Origin: Commensalibacter intestini A911
GTDB taxonomy: Bacteria; Pseudomonadota; Alphaproteobacteria; Acetobacterales; Acetobacteraceae
Assembly: GCF_000231445.1 (NCBI RefSeq)
Contig: NZ_AGFR01000003.1
Coordinates: 310,001-374,000, forward strand
Direction: 5' to 3'
Length of the DNA stretch: 64,000 bases
Position 1 is the stretch's first letter. Each line of letters begins with the position of its first letter. Below are positions 1 to 9,551 of this stretch, piece by piece. Position numbers and translations under genes: made by a program. The notes under the pieces are model-generated. The model ran no database searches, was not told the origin of the DNA, and was given only the letters and a program-made list of their open reading frames with translations.

Positions 1-667
1 ACATCATAATAACGTCAACGTCTTTGATGCCTTCATCCATAGAATAATAAGGGGTTGCACCCATTTTTGTAATGGTCATCGGCAGCAAAGTCGGTGGGCC
101 AATAACCCGAACTTTACATCCCATTGTATTGAGAAGGAGAATATTAGAACGTGCAACACGGCTATGTAAAATATCACCACAAATCGCAACTGTTAGACCT
201 GATAAAGTGCCGTAATGACGACGAATTGTCAGTGCATCTAATAACGCTTGTGTAGGATGTTCGTGCATGCCATCCCCCGCGTTAATGACGCTGGCATCTA
301 CTTTTTGAGCTAATAGAGCTGGTGCGCCAGAATGTGCATGTCGAATAACCAACAAGTCAGCGCGCATTGCGTTTAATGTATAAGCCGTATCGAGAAGTGT
401 TTCCCCTTTGCTGACAGAAGAGGTTGAAACAGACATATTAATAACGTCTGCACCTAATCGTTTCCCAGCTAATTCAAAGGAGGTTCGGGTTCTCGTACTA
501 TTTTCAAAAAATAGAGTAATTAAAGTACGTTCTCTTAATAATGTTCTTGGGGTTTTGCGAGAACGGTTAAGTAACGCGTAATTTTCAGCGCGATCAAGTA
601 AAGATTCAATATGATGAGGGGATAGACCTTCTATTCCCAGGAAATGTTGTCCAAAGGGATTATCCAT
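1..667 (-). CDS. pyrB: Aspartate carbamoyltransferase catalytic subunit (3' end outside window)
   Basis: Transfers a carbamoyl group to L-aspartate in the first committed step of pyrimidine synthesis. Only about the first 222 codons are in the window; the C-terminal aspartate-binding part lies beyond base 1. Visible are the carbamoyl-phosphate motif STRTRTSF (residues 57-64), the RHAHSGAP segment and the HPTQALLDA motif. The ATG at 667-665 lies inside the end of gltX (8-base overlap) and is preceded by AGGAG with a 9-base spacer, so translation is probably coupled to gltX. No regulatory subunit (pyrI) is seen. The identification is secure; only the length is unknown. Confidence 0.95.
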   Translation of the reverse strand, partial: MDNPFGQHFLGIEGLSPHHIESLLDRAENYALLNRSRKTPRTLLRERTLITLFFENSTRTRTSFELAGKRLGADVINMSVSTSSVSKGETLLDTAYTLNAMRADLLVIRHAHSGAPALLAQKVDASVINAGDGMHEHPTQALLDALTIRRHYGTLSGLTVAICGDILHSRVARSNILLLNTMGCKVRVIGPPTLLPMTITKMGATPYYSMDEGIKDVDVIMM

Positions 668-2063
668 TGGTAACGGCTCCTAATCTAGCCAACACTTCTT
701 CTTTGCCCAAAGCCAGTAATGTATCATCAATTCCAGGGGACATGGTGCTGCCTGTTACAGCTGCGCGTAGGGGTTGGGCGACTTTGCCTAACTTTAACCC
801 TTCAGTTTCTGCAAATTGATGAAGAAGATGATTAATAGCCTCTTTGGTAAAAGAAGTTAACGTGGCAAGTTGCGATGCAAGTTTGCTCAGCATAGCACAA
901 TTTTCTTCGTTGAGTAGCTTTTGTGCTTTGTCATTAAAAAGTAATGGAGGTTCCATACAGAGGAACGCAGCATTTTGTGTCAGTTCAACAATACTTTTAG
1001 CGCGTTCTTTTAATCCTGGCATGAGGGCTAAAATACGCTGCTGATGGATAGGATCTAACACAAATCCTTCTTGCTCAGAAAGACGACTGATAATGTCCTG
1101 AGTCAAACGAGCATCATTTGCTTGACGTAGCCAATAGCCATTTACATGTAATAATTTTGCATAATCCATACGAGAAGGAGAGCGTCCGACTCCATCAAGA
1201 TCAAATAATTTAATTTGCTCTTCACGACTAAGGATTTCGTCATCCCCATGACCCCAACCTAAGCGTAATAAATAATTACAGAGGGCTTCTGGTAAATAAC
1301 CTTCATCACGGAATTCAACAACAGAGCTTGCTCCATGACGCTTGGATAATTTTGCACCATCAGGCCCATGAATGAGAGGGAGATGAGCAAAATGAGGAAT
1401 ATTCCAGCCCATTGCACGATAAATCATAAGTTGACGGAACGTATTGGTTAAATGATCATCCCCACGAATAACATGGGTAATATCCATATCATGATCATCA
1501 CAAACAACAGCGTGCTGATAGGTCGGGGTACCATCTGCGCGTAAGATGATCATGTCATCAAGCTCAATATTTGCGACGGTCACTTCACCTTGAACTAAAT
1601 CATTAAGGACGGTCTTGCCTTCATGTGGTGCTTTAATTCGAACGGTATAAGGGGCACCTTCTGGTGCTTCTGAAGGGTCACGATCACGCCAATAACCATT
1701 ATAGCGAGGTGCTTTCCCTTCTGCTTGTGCTTTGGCGCGCATATCGGCGAGCTCTTCTTGGGTGCAGAAGCATTTATAAGCTTTGCCTGTTTCTAGTAAA
1801 TGTAAAGCGACTTCTTGGTGTCGTTTGATACGGGTAGATTGATAGACAGGTTCTTCGTCTGGGGTTAATCCCATCCATGCCAAACCATCCAAAATCACAT
1901 CTACAGCTTTTTGTGTAGAGCGTTCTCGGTCTGTATCTTCGATACGTAATAAAAACTGGCCATGATGATGTTTGGCATAAAGATAGTTGAAAAGGGCAGC
2001 TCTGGCATTTCCAATATGGAGTAAACCTGTAGGGCTGGGAGCAAAACGTGTACGAACTGTCAT
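660..2063 (-). CDS. gltX: Glutamyl-tRNA synthetase 1
   Basis: Class I aminoacyl-tRNA synthetase charging tRNA-Glu, cytosolic, 467 aa (normal length). The N-terminal Rossmann fold carries [11 protein letters not shown] (HIGH-type signature near residues 16-19) and the KMSKS-type loop KLSKRHG lies near residue 236. An anticodon-binding helical domain fills the C-terminal third. The zinc-site region keeps the first CxC pair (KCFC) but I do not see the second pair. It overlaps pyrB by 8 bases. A second, divergent gltX copy lies at 25132-26466. In alphaproteobacteria with two GluRSs, one often charges tRNA-Gln with Glu for GatCAB; which copy does so here cannot be told from sequence alone. Confidence 0.96.
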   Translation of the reverse strand: MTVRTRFAPSPTGLLHIGNARAALFNYLYAKHHHGQFLLRIEDTDRERSTQKAVDVILDGLAWMGLTPDEEPVYQSTRIKRHQEVALHLLETGKAYKCFCTQEELADMRAKAQAEGKAPRYNGYWRDRDPSEAPEGAPYTVRIKAPHEGKTVLNDLVQGEVTVANIELDDMIILRADGTPTYQHAVVCDDHDMDITHVIRGDDHLTNTFRQLMIYRAMGWNIPHFAHLPLIHGPDGAKLSKRHGASSVVEFRDEGYLPEALCNYLLRLGWGHGDDEILSREEQIKLFDLDGVGRSPSRMDYAKLLHVNGYWLRQANDARLTQDIISRLSEQEGFVLDPIHQQRILALMPGLKERAKSIVELTQNAAFLCMEPPLLFNDKAQKLLNEENCAMLSKLASQLATLTSFTKEAINHLLHQFAETEGLKLGKVAQPLRAAVTGSTMSPGIDDTLLALGKEEVLARLGAVTNG

Positions 2064-2200
2064 AACCGTCTTTCTTGGTACGCAAAATTGAAATTTTAAT
2101 TAAAATATACTCTATCCTATTTATTAAAAATAAGGGAGATAAGTCCAGTTTAAAATTTGTTTTATTTTCAAATTTATAGGAGATAGGCTGTAAATGTCAT

Positions 2201-2800
2201 TTAATGGTTTTGATCTTGCTGGTTCTCAGCCCATAAACAAAGCATTTCATGTGCATACTCGTTGACTGTGATTGTTTTGGATTGCTTTTTATTTTTAGAG
2301 TAGTCTAGATCTTCTGAATCTTCGGTTTGCTTTCCATGTATAATATAATCAACGTAAGTTAGAATAAAACTTATCCCTAAGCCTATACAATAAAATATCA
2401 TTAAAATTGCAAAAATAAGAAAATAGAAAATTCCGCAAAGAAGCCAAGCAGGAGAGGATAGAATAATTATGATCAAAGCAATTTTAGACATTGGTAAATG
2501 AAAATATTGTTTGGCATAGAAATAATTATAAACTTTGTTCGTAGGAAGGTTAAAACAAAGGGCGCTTTGATGAATAAAACGCTCTGCTTTTTTCCCTGAC
2601 AATTTGTAGATCCCTTCATTAATGATAATGTCAGGAGAGAATGCTTCCTCTTTTATGGAGAGGGTTTGCATGAATAAAAGAAAAAGCTTTTTTTGTAACT
2701 GATCTGCTGTTTCTTTTGGAATCGCTTGGATTATCGTATCTATTCGCTTTTGCTCTTGTAATTGTGTCTCTTGATATTCTTTATAAAGTATAAGAATCAT
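2201..2800 (-). CDS. Unknown membrane protein, shares a motif with its upstream neighbour
   Basis: Not recognised. 199 aa: a polar N-terminal half of about 110 residues, then a long hydrophobic stretch (about residues 105-150) able to form one or two membrane segments, then a charged tail. The motif PDIIINEGIYKLSG (about residues 57-70) resembles PDILLNYGQYAIRG in the next gene upstream, suggesting a shared small domain. The ATG overlaps the stop of that gene (ATGA, 4 bases), so the two are translationally coupled. Base composition is even more AT-rich than in the flanking housekeeping genes. Function unknown. Confidence 0.75.
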   Translation of the reverse strand: MILILYKEYQETQLQEQKRIDTIIQAIPKETADQLQKKLFLLFMQTLSIKEEAFSPDIIINEGIYKLSGKKAERFIHQSALCFNLPTNKVYNYFYAKQYFHLPMSKIALIIIILSSPAWLLCGIFYFLIFAILMIFYCIGLGISFILTYVDYIIHGKQTEDSEDLDYSKNKKQSKTITVNEYAHEMLCLWAENQQDQNH

Positions 2801-3090
2801 ATCTGTATATTGTTTGGCGGTAAGAGGTGGTCTGGTATCTTTTGTTCATTTGAATAAATTAATAATAAAGGTGATTGGCCCTCTTGAGTCGCGAAAACAG
2901 AAGATTGTGCTATACTGAGCGTCTGAGGAATATATTGATAGGTTAAATTATCAGCATATTCACCACGTATTGCATATTGGCCATAATTTAGTAGGATATC
3001 GGGTAAAGAATCTTTTTTATCAATCTCACATTCGTAGCGAATGACATCGTAGATTTGTTCTCGTAATATCTCTTCTTGTTCATTATACAT
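2797..3090 (-). CDS. Unknown small cytosolic protein, coupled to the following membrane protein
   Basis: Not recognised. 97 aa, acidic, no signal peptide or membrane segment. The central motif PDILLNYGQYAIRG is similar to one in the protein encoded directly downstream, and both are followed by a conserved A-[ED]-x3 helix. It is the first gene of a two-gene unit whose reading frames overlap by 4 bases. It lies divergent from comEC with a 97-base AT-rich gap that must hold both promoters. A pair of a small soluble protein and a membrane protein could be a regulator/effector or an immunity-type pair, but nothing in the sequence proves this. Confidence 0.7.
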   Translation of the reverse strand: MYNEQEEILREQIYDVIRYECEIDKKDSLPDILLNYGQYAIRGEYADNLTYQYIPQTLSIAQSSVFATQEGQSPLLLIYSNEQKIPDHLLPPNNIQI

Positions 3091-3187
3091 TTTGTATTTT
3101 ATAAATTTAGTTTATAAATAATTCATTATTAAATTCATATTATAAATGCATGTCGTTTAATATAAAATCCTTTAGTAAACATGATAG

Positions 3188-5305
3188 GTGATTGATAAGA
3201 TTTTTCAAACTGTTGTAAAAAATATTGTTAAAGAAACAGAAACATTAGTGTTGTGGATTCCAATTGCTTTTGCTCTGGGATGTTTGATCTATTTTTTACT
3301 GCTTGTTGAGCCTTCTCCTTATTGGGGAATTGCTGCTTTTCTTTTCGGAAGTGTTGGATGTGTCATCATTCGACGATATTACACAGCTTATCTTGGTTGC
3401 CATCAAATTTGTTGTTGTATTTTACTCATTTCCTCTGGTTTTTGTTTATCTTGGTGGCAAACGCATCGTCAGGAGCCTTTTTACGCTGTTCCCTTCCATG
3501 CGGCGATTATCCAAGGAAAAATTAAATCTGTTGAGTATTTGAGCACGGGTAAAAGACGTTTGACCTTACAAAAAGTGGGTTTTATAACGCCACCCGAATC
3601 AGATCAGCAAGAATGGAAGCGCTTTGTTCTTTTTACATTATCTAAAAAAGATCAGCAAAAATTAGAAAATGGATATGTTATTCAAGCCAGAGTTATGTTG
3701 CATCGTCCATCTTCTCCGCAATTTGTTGGTGGGTATGATTTACAATTTCGGTCTTGGTTTAAAAATATAGGGGCTTATGGCTATGCTCTGGAACCTGTAA
3801 TTATTCTGGATGAACAGCCAGTATATTCGATACAAACTCTACGTGAAAAAATTGCAGCTCATATTCGAACGGTAGCTCCAGACTCTTCGGGTGTGATTGC
3901 ACAAGTTTTATTAACAGGTATTGGGGGAGAACTCTCTCCGAATATACGTCATGCCTTCGCAGCTTCTGGCTTGGCGCATTTATTGGCTATTGCAGGTTTG
4001 CATCTGGGGATTGTGATGGCCATTGTGACCATCAGTATGCGTTGGTTATTGTTACGAAGTCAGGTATTAGCTTTATATTGGCCAGTTAAAACCATTGCTA
4101 TTGTCACAGGTTGGAGTGTGGGTTGCTTTTATTTGGTATTAACTGGGCTTCATTTGCCGGCCATGCGTAGTTTATTGATGGCAAGTATTGTCATGTTGGC
4201 TCTGCTTTATAATCGCCCTGTTTTTTCTAAATATAATTTAATGTTGGCAGCATTGTTTCTCTTGTTGTTATCGCCTGCATCTGTAATGGATGTGTCGTTT
4301 CAAATGTCGATGGCTGCGGTGCTGGCGTTGGTTTCTGGCTATCAGTTGATTTATAAATGGTTAGAGAAATACCAAGGGCGAGATTCTTACTTATATCGTT
4401 TTTTTAGGATCTATATTTTAGAAGCATCATGGGTAAGTATTTTAGCAGGAACGGCTGTGGTACCTGTAGTAATGTTCTATTTTCATGAGCTTAATTTATA
4501 TTTTATATTTGCAAATTTAATCGCCGTTCCTTTGATGGCATTATGGATTATGCCGTTGGGGTTATTGACTTTATGTGCAATGCCTTTTGGAGGAGATTAT
4601 ATCTTTTTAAAATTAATGACGATAGGCATTCATATTGTCATTGCTTTGGCAGAGTGGGTTTCGTATTTGCCTTATGCCAGTATTGCTGTTCCTATTTTCC
4701 CAGCTTGGGGATATGCACTGTATTTTTTTGGATTATGTATTTTATGTTTATGTATCACATCAATTCGTTGGGTAGGTGTGGTGATAATGGTTATAGGGCT
4801 TTGCTCTTTATTTTGTGTAGTTGTTCCTAATGTTGTCACAGCATCGAATGGTCGAATGATTGGTATTAAAGATCAGCACCAGTTATTGTTAGTATGCCAA
4901 GGAGGATGTGATAAGCCAACCACTGAAGAGTGGCAGAAAGTGTTAAAGACCTCACAAGTTAAATTTGTTTCTGCTAATGACTATGGTGAAAATTTTACGT
5001 GTAATCAAGAATATTGTTTCTTTACAAAACAGAAGATTCTTGTGTTGTTTAGTTCAGAAAAAAAACAGCAACAATTTGATATATGCCGACAAAGTATTTT
5101 AGAATTTTCTTTTTTATGGAATGGGGCAATATGCAGGAATATTCCTGTGATTAATAAGAAATCTAATTGGATTAATGGAGCGCACAGTATCTGGTTGCCC
5201 CCTTTAACCATTAGCACAGATTTAGAGGATAGGGGACAGCGTCCGTGGGTGATAGAACCTATTCAGAGAGGCATACCTAAGATGCCGATGGCGCAAGAGG
5301 AATAG
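3188..5305 (+). CDS. comEC: ComEC/Rec2 family DNA-uptake channel, lacking a recognisable beta-lactamase-type domain
   Basis: Inner-membrane channel protein for import of single-stranded DNA during natural transformation. 705 aa: N-terminal membrane segments and a DUF4131-type region (about 1-200), then the Competence domain with GLAHLLAIAGLHLGI (about residues 258-272) and about eight hydrophobic segments up to about residue 550. The C-terminal 150 residues are soluble but show none of the HxHxDH metallo-beta-lactamase motifs found in many ComEC proteins. The start is GTG at 3188; the nearby ATG at 3181 runs into a stop, and the Shine-Dalgarno is weak, so the start is uncertain. It is convergent with nth, only 1 base between stops. 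Confidence 0.9.
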   Translation: MIDKIFQTVVKNIVKETETLVLWIPIAFALGCLIYFLLLVEPSPYWGIAAFLFGSVGCVIIRRYYTAYLGCHQICCCILLISSGFCLSWWQTHRQEPFYAVPFHAAIIQGKIKSVEYLSTGKRRLTLQKVGFITPPESDQQEWKRFVLFTLSKKDQQKLENGYVIQARVMLHRPSSPQFVGGYDLQFRSWFKNIGAYGYALEPVIILDEQPVYSIQTLREKIAAHIRTVAPDSSGVIAQVLLTGIGGELSPNIRHAFAASGLAHLLAIAGLHLGIVMAIVTISMRWLLLRSQVLALYWPVKTIAIVTGWSVGCFYLVLTGLHLPAMRSLLMASIVMLALLYNRPVFSKYNLMLAALFLLLLSPASVMDVSFQMSMAAVLALVSGYQLIYKWLEKYQGRDSYLYRFFRIYILEASWVSILAGTAVVPVVMFYFHELNLYFIFANLIAVPLMALWIMPLGLLTLCAMPFGGDYIFLKLMTIGIHIVIALAEWVSYLPYASIAVPIFPAWGYALYFFGLCILCLCITSIRWVGVVIMVIGLCSLFCVVVPNVVTASNGRMIGIKDQHQLLLVCQGGCDKPTTEEWQKVLKTSQVKFVSANDYGENFTCNQEYCFFTKQKILVLFSSEKKQQQFDICRQSILEFSFLWNGAICRNIPVINKKSNWINGAHSIWLPPLTISTDLEDRGQRPWVIEPIQRGIPKMPMAQEE

Positions 5306-5306
5306 G

Positions 5307-5987
5307 CTACACCACTAAATTTTTATCTGGATAATGGCAAACCTCAGTTGCAGGGCAACGCCAACATTCAGGTTTTCGCGCTTTGCAAATATAACGTCCA
5401 TGTAAAATCAACCAATGATGAGAATCTCGCAAAAGTTCTTTTGGAATACGTCTAACAAGTGCTTTTTCAACGGCTAAAACATCTTTGCCAATGGCAAGGC
5501 CTGTCCGGTTTCCTAATCTAAAAATATGCGTATCAACAGCCATTGTATTTTGGTTAAAGGCAATATTTAAGATAACATTTGCTGTTTTTCTTCCTACACC
5601 AGGAAGTGCTTCCAGTGCTTTTCTTTCGCCAGGAACTTCGCTGTTGTAATGCTCAATCAATTGCTGAGATAAAGCAACGACGTTACGAGATTTAGCACGC
5701 CATAATCCGATAGAGTTAATATATTGTGCAACGCCATCCTCACCTAAAGCAACAATGTCAGCGGGGGTAGAGGCAATTTTAAAAAGTTTCTCGGTTGCTT
5801 TATTAACAGACGCATCAGTGGCTTGGGCAGATAATACAACAGCGACTAGTAATGTATAAGGCGATGTATAATTTAATTCACTTTTGGCATCAGGGTTTTC
5901 TTTAGCTAGAATTTCGATGAAATCCCGAACCTCTGCTAAAGACATAGCAGTTACTTTTTTACCTGATGTTGTGTTTTTCTCTGCCAT
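5307..5987 (-). CDS. nth: Endonuclease III
   Basis: DNA glycosylase/AP lyase that removes oxidised pyrimidines in base excision repair. 226 aa, close to the family length. The helix-hairpin-helix LPGVGRKTANV holds the catalytic lysine, AVDTHIFRL holds the catalytic aspartate, and the C-terminus has the [4Fe-4S] loop C-x6-C-x2-C-x5-C. It follows hinT by 15 bases at the end of the his transcription unit and may be read from it. No clear Shine-Dalgarno is visible upstream of its ATG. Confidence 0.96.
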   Translation of the reverse strand: MAEKNTTSGKKVTAMSLAEVRDFIEILAKENPDAKSELNYTSPYTLLVAVVLSAQATDASVNKATEKLFKIASTPADIVALGEDGVAQYINSIGLWRAKSRNVVALSQQLIEHYNSEVPGERKALEALPGVGRKTANVILNIAFNQNTMAVDTHIFRLGNRTGLAIGKDVLAVEKALVRRIPKELLRDSHHWLILHGRYICKARKPECWRCPATEVCHYPDKNLVV

Positions 5988-6002
5988 AATAAAGAGATTA
6001 AC

Positions 6003-6371
6003 TTATCCCATAAAGCCCATTTGACGACCACCCATAATATGGAAATGGAAGTGAGGAATTTCTTGACCAGAATCTCTGCCTGTATTGCTGACAAGGCGAT
6101 AACCGTTATCTTCTAGTCCTAATTCTTTTGCGACATGAGCAATAGCTTTGGTAAATGCAACCAACTCTTCTGGCGCTGCACGTTGTGCAAAGTCAGAGTA
6201 GCAAGTATATGGATTTTTTGGAATGACCAAAGCATGGACTGGGGCTTGTGGAGCAATATCATGAAACGCAAGTACGAAGTCATTTTCATAAATGGCTTTA
6301 CAAGGGATTTCTTTTCTTAAGATTTTTGCAAAAATATTTTGAGGATCGTATTTTGAGATGTTAATAGACAC
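6003..6371 (-). CDS. hinT: HIT-family nucleotide hydrolase (HinT-like)
   Basis: Histidine-triad protein, 122 aa, expected to hydrolyse purine nucleoside phosphoramidates or acyl-adenylates. The signature is HFHFHIMGG near the C-terminus, and the N-terminal IFAKILRKEIPCKAIYEND matches the family. The start is GTG at 6371, supported by a strong AAGGAG (6378-6383) with a 6-base spacer. It is the gene after hisE; hisE-hinT neighbourhood is common in alphaproteobacteria. Not itself a histidine enzyme. Confidence 0.92.
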   Translation of the reverse strand: MSINISKYDPQNIFAKILRKEIPCKAIYENDFVLAFHDIAPQAPVHALVIPKNPYTCYSDFAQRAAPEELVAFTKAIAHVAKELGLEDNGYRLVSNTGRDSGQEIPHFHFHIMGGRQMGFMG

Positions 6372-6390
6372 GGTTTTCTCCTTGTATTAT

Positions 6391-6735
6391 TTATTTTAAA
6401 GGATCACTAGGACGAGCAGCTTTTTCTGCAATACCGCTGGTTCCTTCTCTGCGATGTAACTCTTGCCAAACATCATCAGGGGAAACGCCTGCACTGACCC
6501 ACATGACTAATAAATGATATAATACATCAGCACTTTCAGTGATCAATTCTTTTTTATTGCCAGTTGCACATTCAATTAAACATTCAACGGCTTCTTCTCC
6601 AAATTTCTCAGCGGTTTTTTGGGGGCCTTTCGCAAGTAATTTGGCAGAATAACTGACATTTGGATCAGCATCCTTTCTAGAAAGGATCGTGTCATATAGA
6701 TGATTAATAATATCTGCGTTGATCTCTGTGCTCAT
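6391..6735 (-). CDS. hisE: Phosphoribosyl-ATP pyrophosphatase
   Basis: Second step of histidine synthesis: hydrolyses phosphoribosyl-ATP to phosphoribosyl-AMP and pyrophosphate. 114 aa, a MazG-like all-helical enzyme. The metal-binding pattern [13 protein letters not shown] and the [13 protein letters not shown] helix with acidic residues are clear. It is a stand-alone HisE, not fused to HisI, as usual in alphaproteobacteria. It lies 24 bases after hisF in the his operon. Confidence 0.95.
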   Translation of the reverse strand: MSTEINADIINHLYDTILSRKDADPNVSYSAKLLAKGPQKTAEKFGEEAVECLIECATGNKKELITESADVLYHLLVMWVSAGVSPDDVWQELHRREGTSGIAEKAARPSDPLK

Positions 6736-6759
6736 GAATGTATTCTTTTTCTTTAATGC

Positions 6760-7521
6760 TTATTTTGATAAACGAACAGGAACATTATTGCTGGCAAGTT
6801 CTTGTTTGACTTGAGAAATTGTAAATTGTCCAAAGTGAAAAACGCTTGCAGCAAGTAGCCCGGTGGCCCCTGTTTGTGCACCTTCAGTAAAATGATGTAA
6901 CTCACCGACACCACCACTGGCAATGACAGGGATCTTAACGGTATTACAAACGGTTTTTAAAAGTTCTAAATCAAAACCTTTTCCAGTGCCGTCACGATCC
7001 ATGCTGGTTAATAATAATTCACCAGCACCACGTTCTGCCATTTGCAGGCACCATTCAATCGCATTGATGCCTGTTGGGTTACGACCACCATGTGTAAAAA
7101 TTTCCCAAGAACCTTTACCATTAGAGCGCGCATCAACAGCAACAACAACGCATTGGCTACCAAATTTGTTTGCAGCCTCGTTAATGAGCTCTGGTGTTTT
7201 GATTGCAGCAGAGTTAATGGCACATTTATCTGCACCTGCTAATAATAAAGCACGCATATCTTCCACGCGACGCACACCACCACCAACGGTTAATGGTAAG
7301 AAGATTTTTTCAGCAGTGCGATTTACCACGTCTAGGATCGTATTTCTATTTTCATGACTGGCAGTAATATCTAAAAAGGTAAGTTCATCTGCGCCGGCCT
7401 TATCATAAACCAAAGCTTGCTCAACAGGGTCACCAGCATCACGCAAAGAAACGAAATTAACCCCTTTAACAACACGGCCGTCTTTAACATCAAGACAAGG
7501 GATAACGCGGGTTTTTAACAT
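6760..7521 (-). CDS. hisF: Imidazole glycerol phosphate synthase, cyclase subunit
   Basis: Uses ammonia delivered from HisH to turn PRFAR into imidazole glycerol phosphate and AICAR. 253 aa TIM barrel with the HisF start [20 protein letters not shown]; Asp11 and the Asp of [11 protein letters not shown] are the catalytic pair, and phosphate loops such as TVGGGVR and ASGGVG are present. It overlaps hisA by 7 bases, indicating translational coupling. HisH is encoded in the same unit, so the two-subunit enzyme is complete. Confidence 0.97.
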   Translation of the reverse strand: MLKTRVIPCLDVKDGRVVKGVNFVSLRDAGDPVEQALVYDKAGADELTFLDITASHENRNTILDVVNRTAEKIFLPLTVGGGVRRVEDMRALLLAGADKCAINSAAIKTPELINEAANKFGSQCVVVAVDARSNGKGSWEIFTHGGRNPTGINAIEWCLQMAERGAGELLLTSMDRDGTGKGFDLELLKTVCNTVKIPVIASGGVGELHHFTEGAQTGATGLLAASVFHFGQFTISQVKQELASNNVPVRLSK

Positions 7522-8276
7522 GTTTCCAAGACCTTTAGTGCTTCTTGAATATTGATGCGACCGTCATATAGAGCACGGCCAACAATAACGCCTTCGATAC
7601 CTGGTTCTTTATTGGCAACTTCACGTAATGCACGGAGGTGATCTAGATTTCCTACACCACCACTAGCGATAACAGGAATAGATAAGTGATGGGCGAGTTC
7701 TACGGTTTGTTCTAAATCTAATCCAGATAACATACCATCTCTTTGAATCTCAGTGAAAATGATGGCTCCAGCACCGCTATCTTGAAGGCGTAATGCCAAA
7801 TCAAGGGCTTTCATTTCTGAAGTTTCTGCCCAACCTTCTGTAGAAACAAAGCCAGATTTTGCATCAATTCCAATGACGATTTGATTGGGAAACGCTTTAC
7901 AAGCATCGTAGACAAGTTGAGGGTTTTTGACAGCAACGCTGCCTAAAATAACACGAGTAACCCCTTGAGATAACCAAAACTCAACAGATTGTAAGTCTCT
8001 GATGCCTCCACCAAGCTCTACAGGAACCTTTGAGTTGGCAAGAATGGCTTGAACGGCTTCAATATTAACGGGTTTTTTTGCAAAAGCCCCATCTAAATCA
8101 ACAACATGTAACCATTTGCATCCTTGTTTATGCCATTCTTTTGCTTGGCTGCCTGGATCGTCAGAGTAAATCGTTGCTTGATCCATTTCCCCTTGGCGTA
8201 AACGAACGCATTGTCCGCCTTTTAAATCAATTGCAGGGTATAAGGTTAATGGACGAGGAGAAGGAAGAGTGGTCAT
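7515..8276 (-). CDS. hisA: ProFAR isomerase (1-(5-phosphoribosyl)-5-[(5-phosphoribosylamino)methylideneamino]imidazole-4-carboxamide isomerase)
   Basis: Amadori-type isomerase producing PRFAR for HisFH. 253 aa TIM barrel related to His[16 protein letters not shown] near the N-terminus holds one catalytic Asp, [13 protein letters not shown] the other; GGGIR and SGGVG loops bind phosphates. It lies between the acetyltransferase-like gene (16-base gap) and hisF (overlap). Confidence 0.97.
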   Translation of the reverse strand: MTTLPSPRPLTLYPAIDLKGGQCVRLRQGEMDQATIYSDDPGSQAKEWHKQGCKWLHVVDLDGAFAKKPVNIEAVQAILANSKVPVELGGGIRDLQSVEFWLSQGVTRVILGSVAVKNPQLVYDACKAFPNQIVIGIDAKSGFVSTEGWAETSEMKALDLALRLQDSGAGAIIFTEIQRDGMLSGLDLEQTVELAHHLSIPVIASGGVGNLDHLRALREVANKEPGIEGVIVGRALYDGRINIQEALKVLETC

Positions 8277-8292
8277 AAAAGCGTTTTCCTGA

Positions 8293-8859
8293 TTATGATG
8301 AGGAAGAGGAGGTATTTAAAAAGGATTTATAGAGCATCAAACCTTTGAGGATTTGCCCATCTATTTTTTGGTAATAAGGGTGTGTTGCCCAATGCACATA
8401 TTCATTTTGTAGAAAAAATTGAAGAGACCTCTTTTGAGTCTCATCAAATGTGACATTGATAATTGGGAAACCCAGTTGAGAAACAGTATGTTCCATTTTT
8501 GATATGAGGCGATTTTCAATGCCGATTTTCAATGCATAAGGTGCAATGGCAAAAATATCGACGGTTACAGCAATCAGAGCAGAATCTTTTTGTTTTGGCG
8601 GGGTTGTGATTTCACAAATACCAACAATATTTCCGTCTAAACGTGCAATAAATAAAAGTTTGTCAGGAACTAATATCACGCCTTTGAAGTAGGTTTCGAT
8701 TAAATGTCGTGGCGGTGGTTTTGTCCACTTACAATGATAGCCAGCAATAATTGCAGCCTCTAACGTTTCACATAGGGTATTGAGATCGTCCTCATTTTCC
8801 CAAAATGTGATTTGTTCGACTTGTATTTTCGGTAAAAGGCTAGATGTAAGGTGATCCAT
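8293..8859 (-). CDS. GNAT-like acetyltransferase embedded in the his operon
   Basis: 188 aa protein with the spacing of a GNAT fold: IARLDGNIVGICEI resembles the central beta-strand, the next strand is IAVTVDIFAIAPY, and ALKIGIENRLISKMEH sits where the acetyl-CoA loop and helix fall. The usual Q/RxxGxG/A loop is poorly kept, so activity is uncertain. It lies 21 bases after hisH and 16 before hisA on the same strand and must be co-transcribed with them. Substrate unknown; a role linked to histidine synthesis is only suggested by position. Confidence 0.75.
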   Translation of the reverse strand: MDHLTSSLLPKIQVEQITFWENEDDLNTLCETLEAAIIAGYHCKWTKPPPRHLIETYFKGVILVPDKLLFIARLDGNIVGICEITTPPKQKDSALIAVTVDIFAIAPYALKIGIENRLISKMEHTVSQLGFPIINVTFDETQKRSLQFFLQNEYVHWATHPYYQKIDGQILKGLMLYKSFLNTSSSSS

Positions 8860-8880
8860 TCTAAAACTTAATGCTGATGA

Positions 8881-9546
8881 TTAGGAAAGGGATGTATTTA
8901 CATTCCATGTTAAAAAATTAGCCAGAATTCTTAATCCAACTTCTTGGCTTTTTTCAACGTGAAACTGTGTTCCAACTTTGTTGCCTTTGGCAATAATTGC
9001 AGGGACTGCACCGTCATAATCGGTTGTGGCAATGATATCTTGTGGATCGGCTTTGGTTAAAGCATAGGAATGCACAAAATAAGCATGATCTCCAGGATTA
9101 ATTCCTTCAAGAATAGGATGTTGACCTGAGGTGAATTGTAACTCATTCCATCCCATTTGCGGTAAAGGAAGATTTTGAGGTGTCATCTGAGCAATTTCAC
9201 CATTTACCCATCCTAACCCTTCGGTAATATGATGTTCTAGGCCTCTTTGTGCCATTAATTGCATACCTACACAAATTCCCAAAAAAGGAGTGCCTTTATT
9301 AGTGCTTTGTTCTAATGCATCTAGTAGATGAGGAATATGTGTTAATCCATTCATGCAATCTGTAAACGCGCCTTGACCAGGTAGAATAATACGGTCTGCA
9401 TTCAGGATTGTTTCTGGATGGCTAGTGATTTCTACATCAACGGGCAAGTTGATTTGTTGAGCTGCGTATAAAGTGGCACGTTGTGCAGAGGCAAGGTTGC
9501 CTCCATTATAATCAATGACAACGATTTTTAAAGGAGAGTGGGTCAT
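8881..9546 (-). CDS. hisH: Imidazole glycerol phosphate synthase, glutamine amidotransferase subunit
   Basis: Class I glutaminase that supplies ammonia to HisF. 221 aa. The N-terminus IVVIDYNGGNLAS is typical, the nucleophile Cys sits in LGICVGMQLM, and the His/Glu of the triad in GTQFHVEKSQEVG. Its position, 5 bases after the DUF2628 gene and upstream of the GNAT gene, places it in the his operon. Confidence 0.96.
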   Translation of the reverse strand: MTHSPLKIVVIDYNGGNLASAQRATLYAAQQINLPVDVEITSHPETILNADRIILPGQGAFTDCMNGLTHIPHLLDALEQSTNKGTPFLGICVGMQLMAQRGLEHHITEGLGWVNGEIAQMTPQNLPLPQMGWNELQFTSGQHPILEGINPGDHAYFVHSYALTKADPQDIIATTDYDGAVPAIIAKGNKVGTQFHVEKSQEVGLRILANFLTWNVNTSLS

Positions 9547-9551
9547 TACCG

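Noticed and set aside
6923-7357. 144-codon plus-strand frame inside hisF
   Set aside because: Antisense shadow of hisF with no family features.
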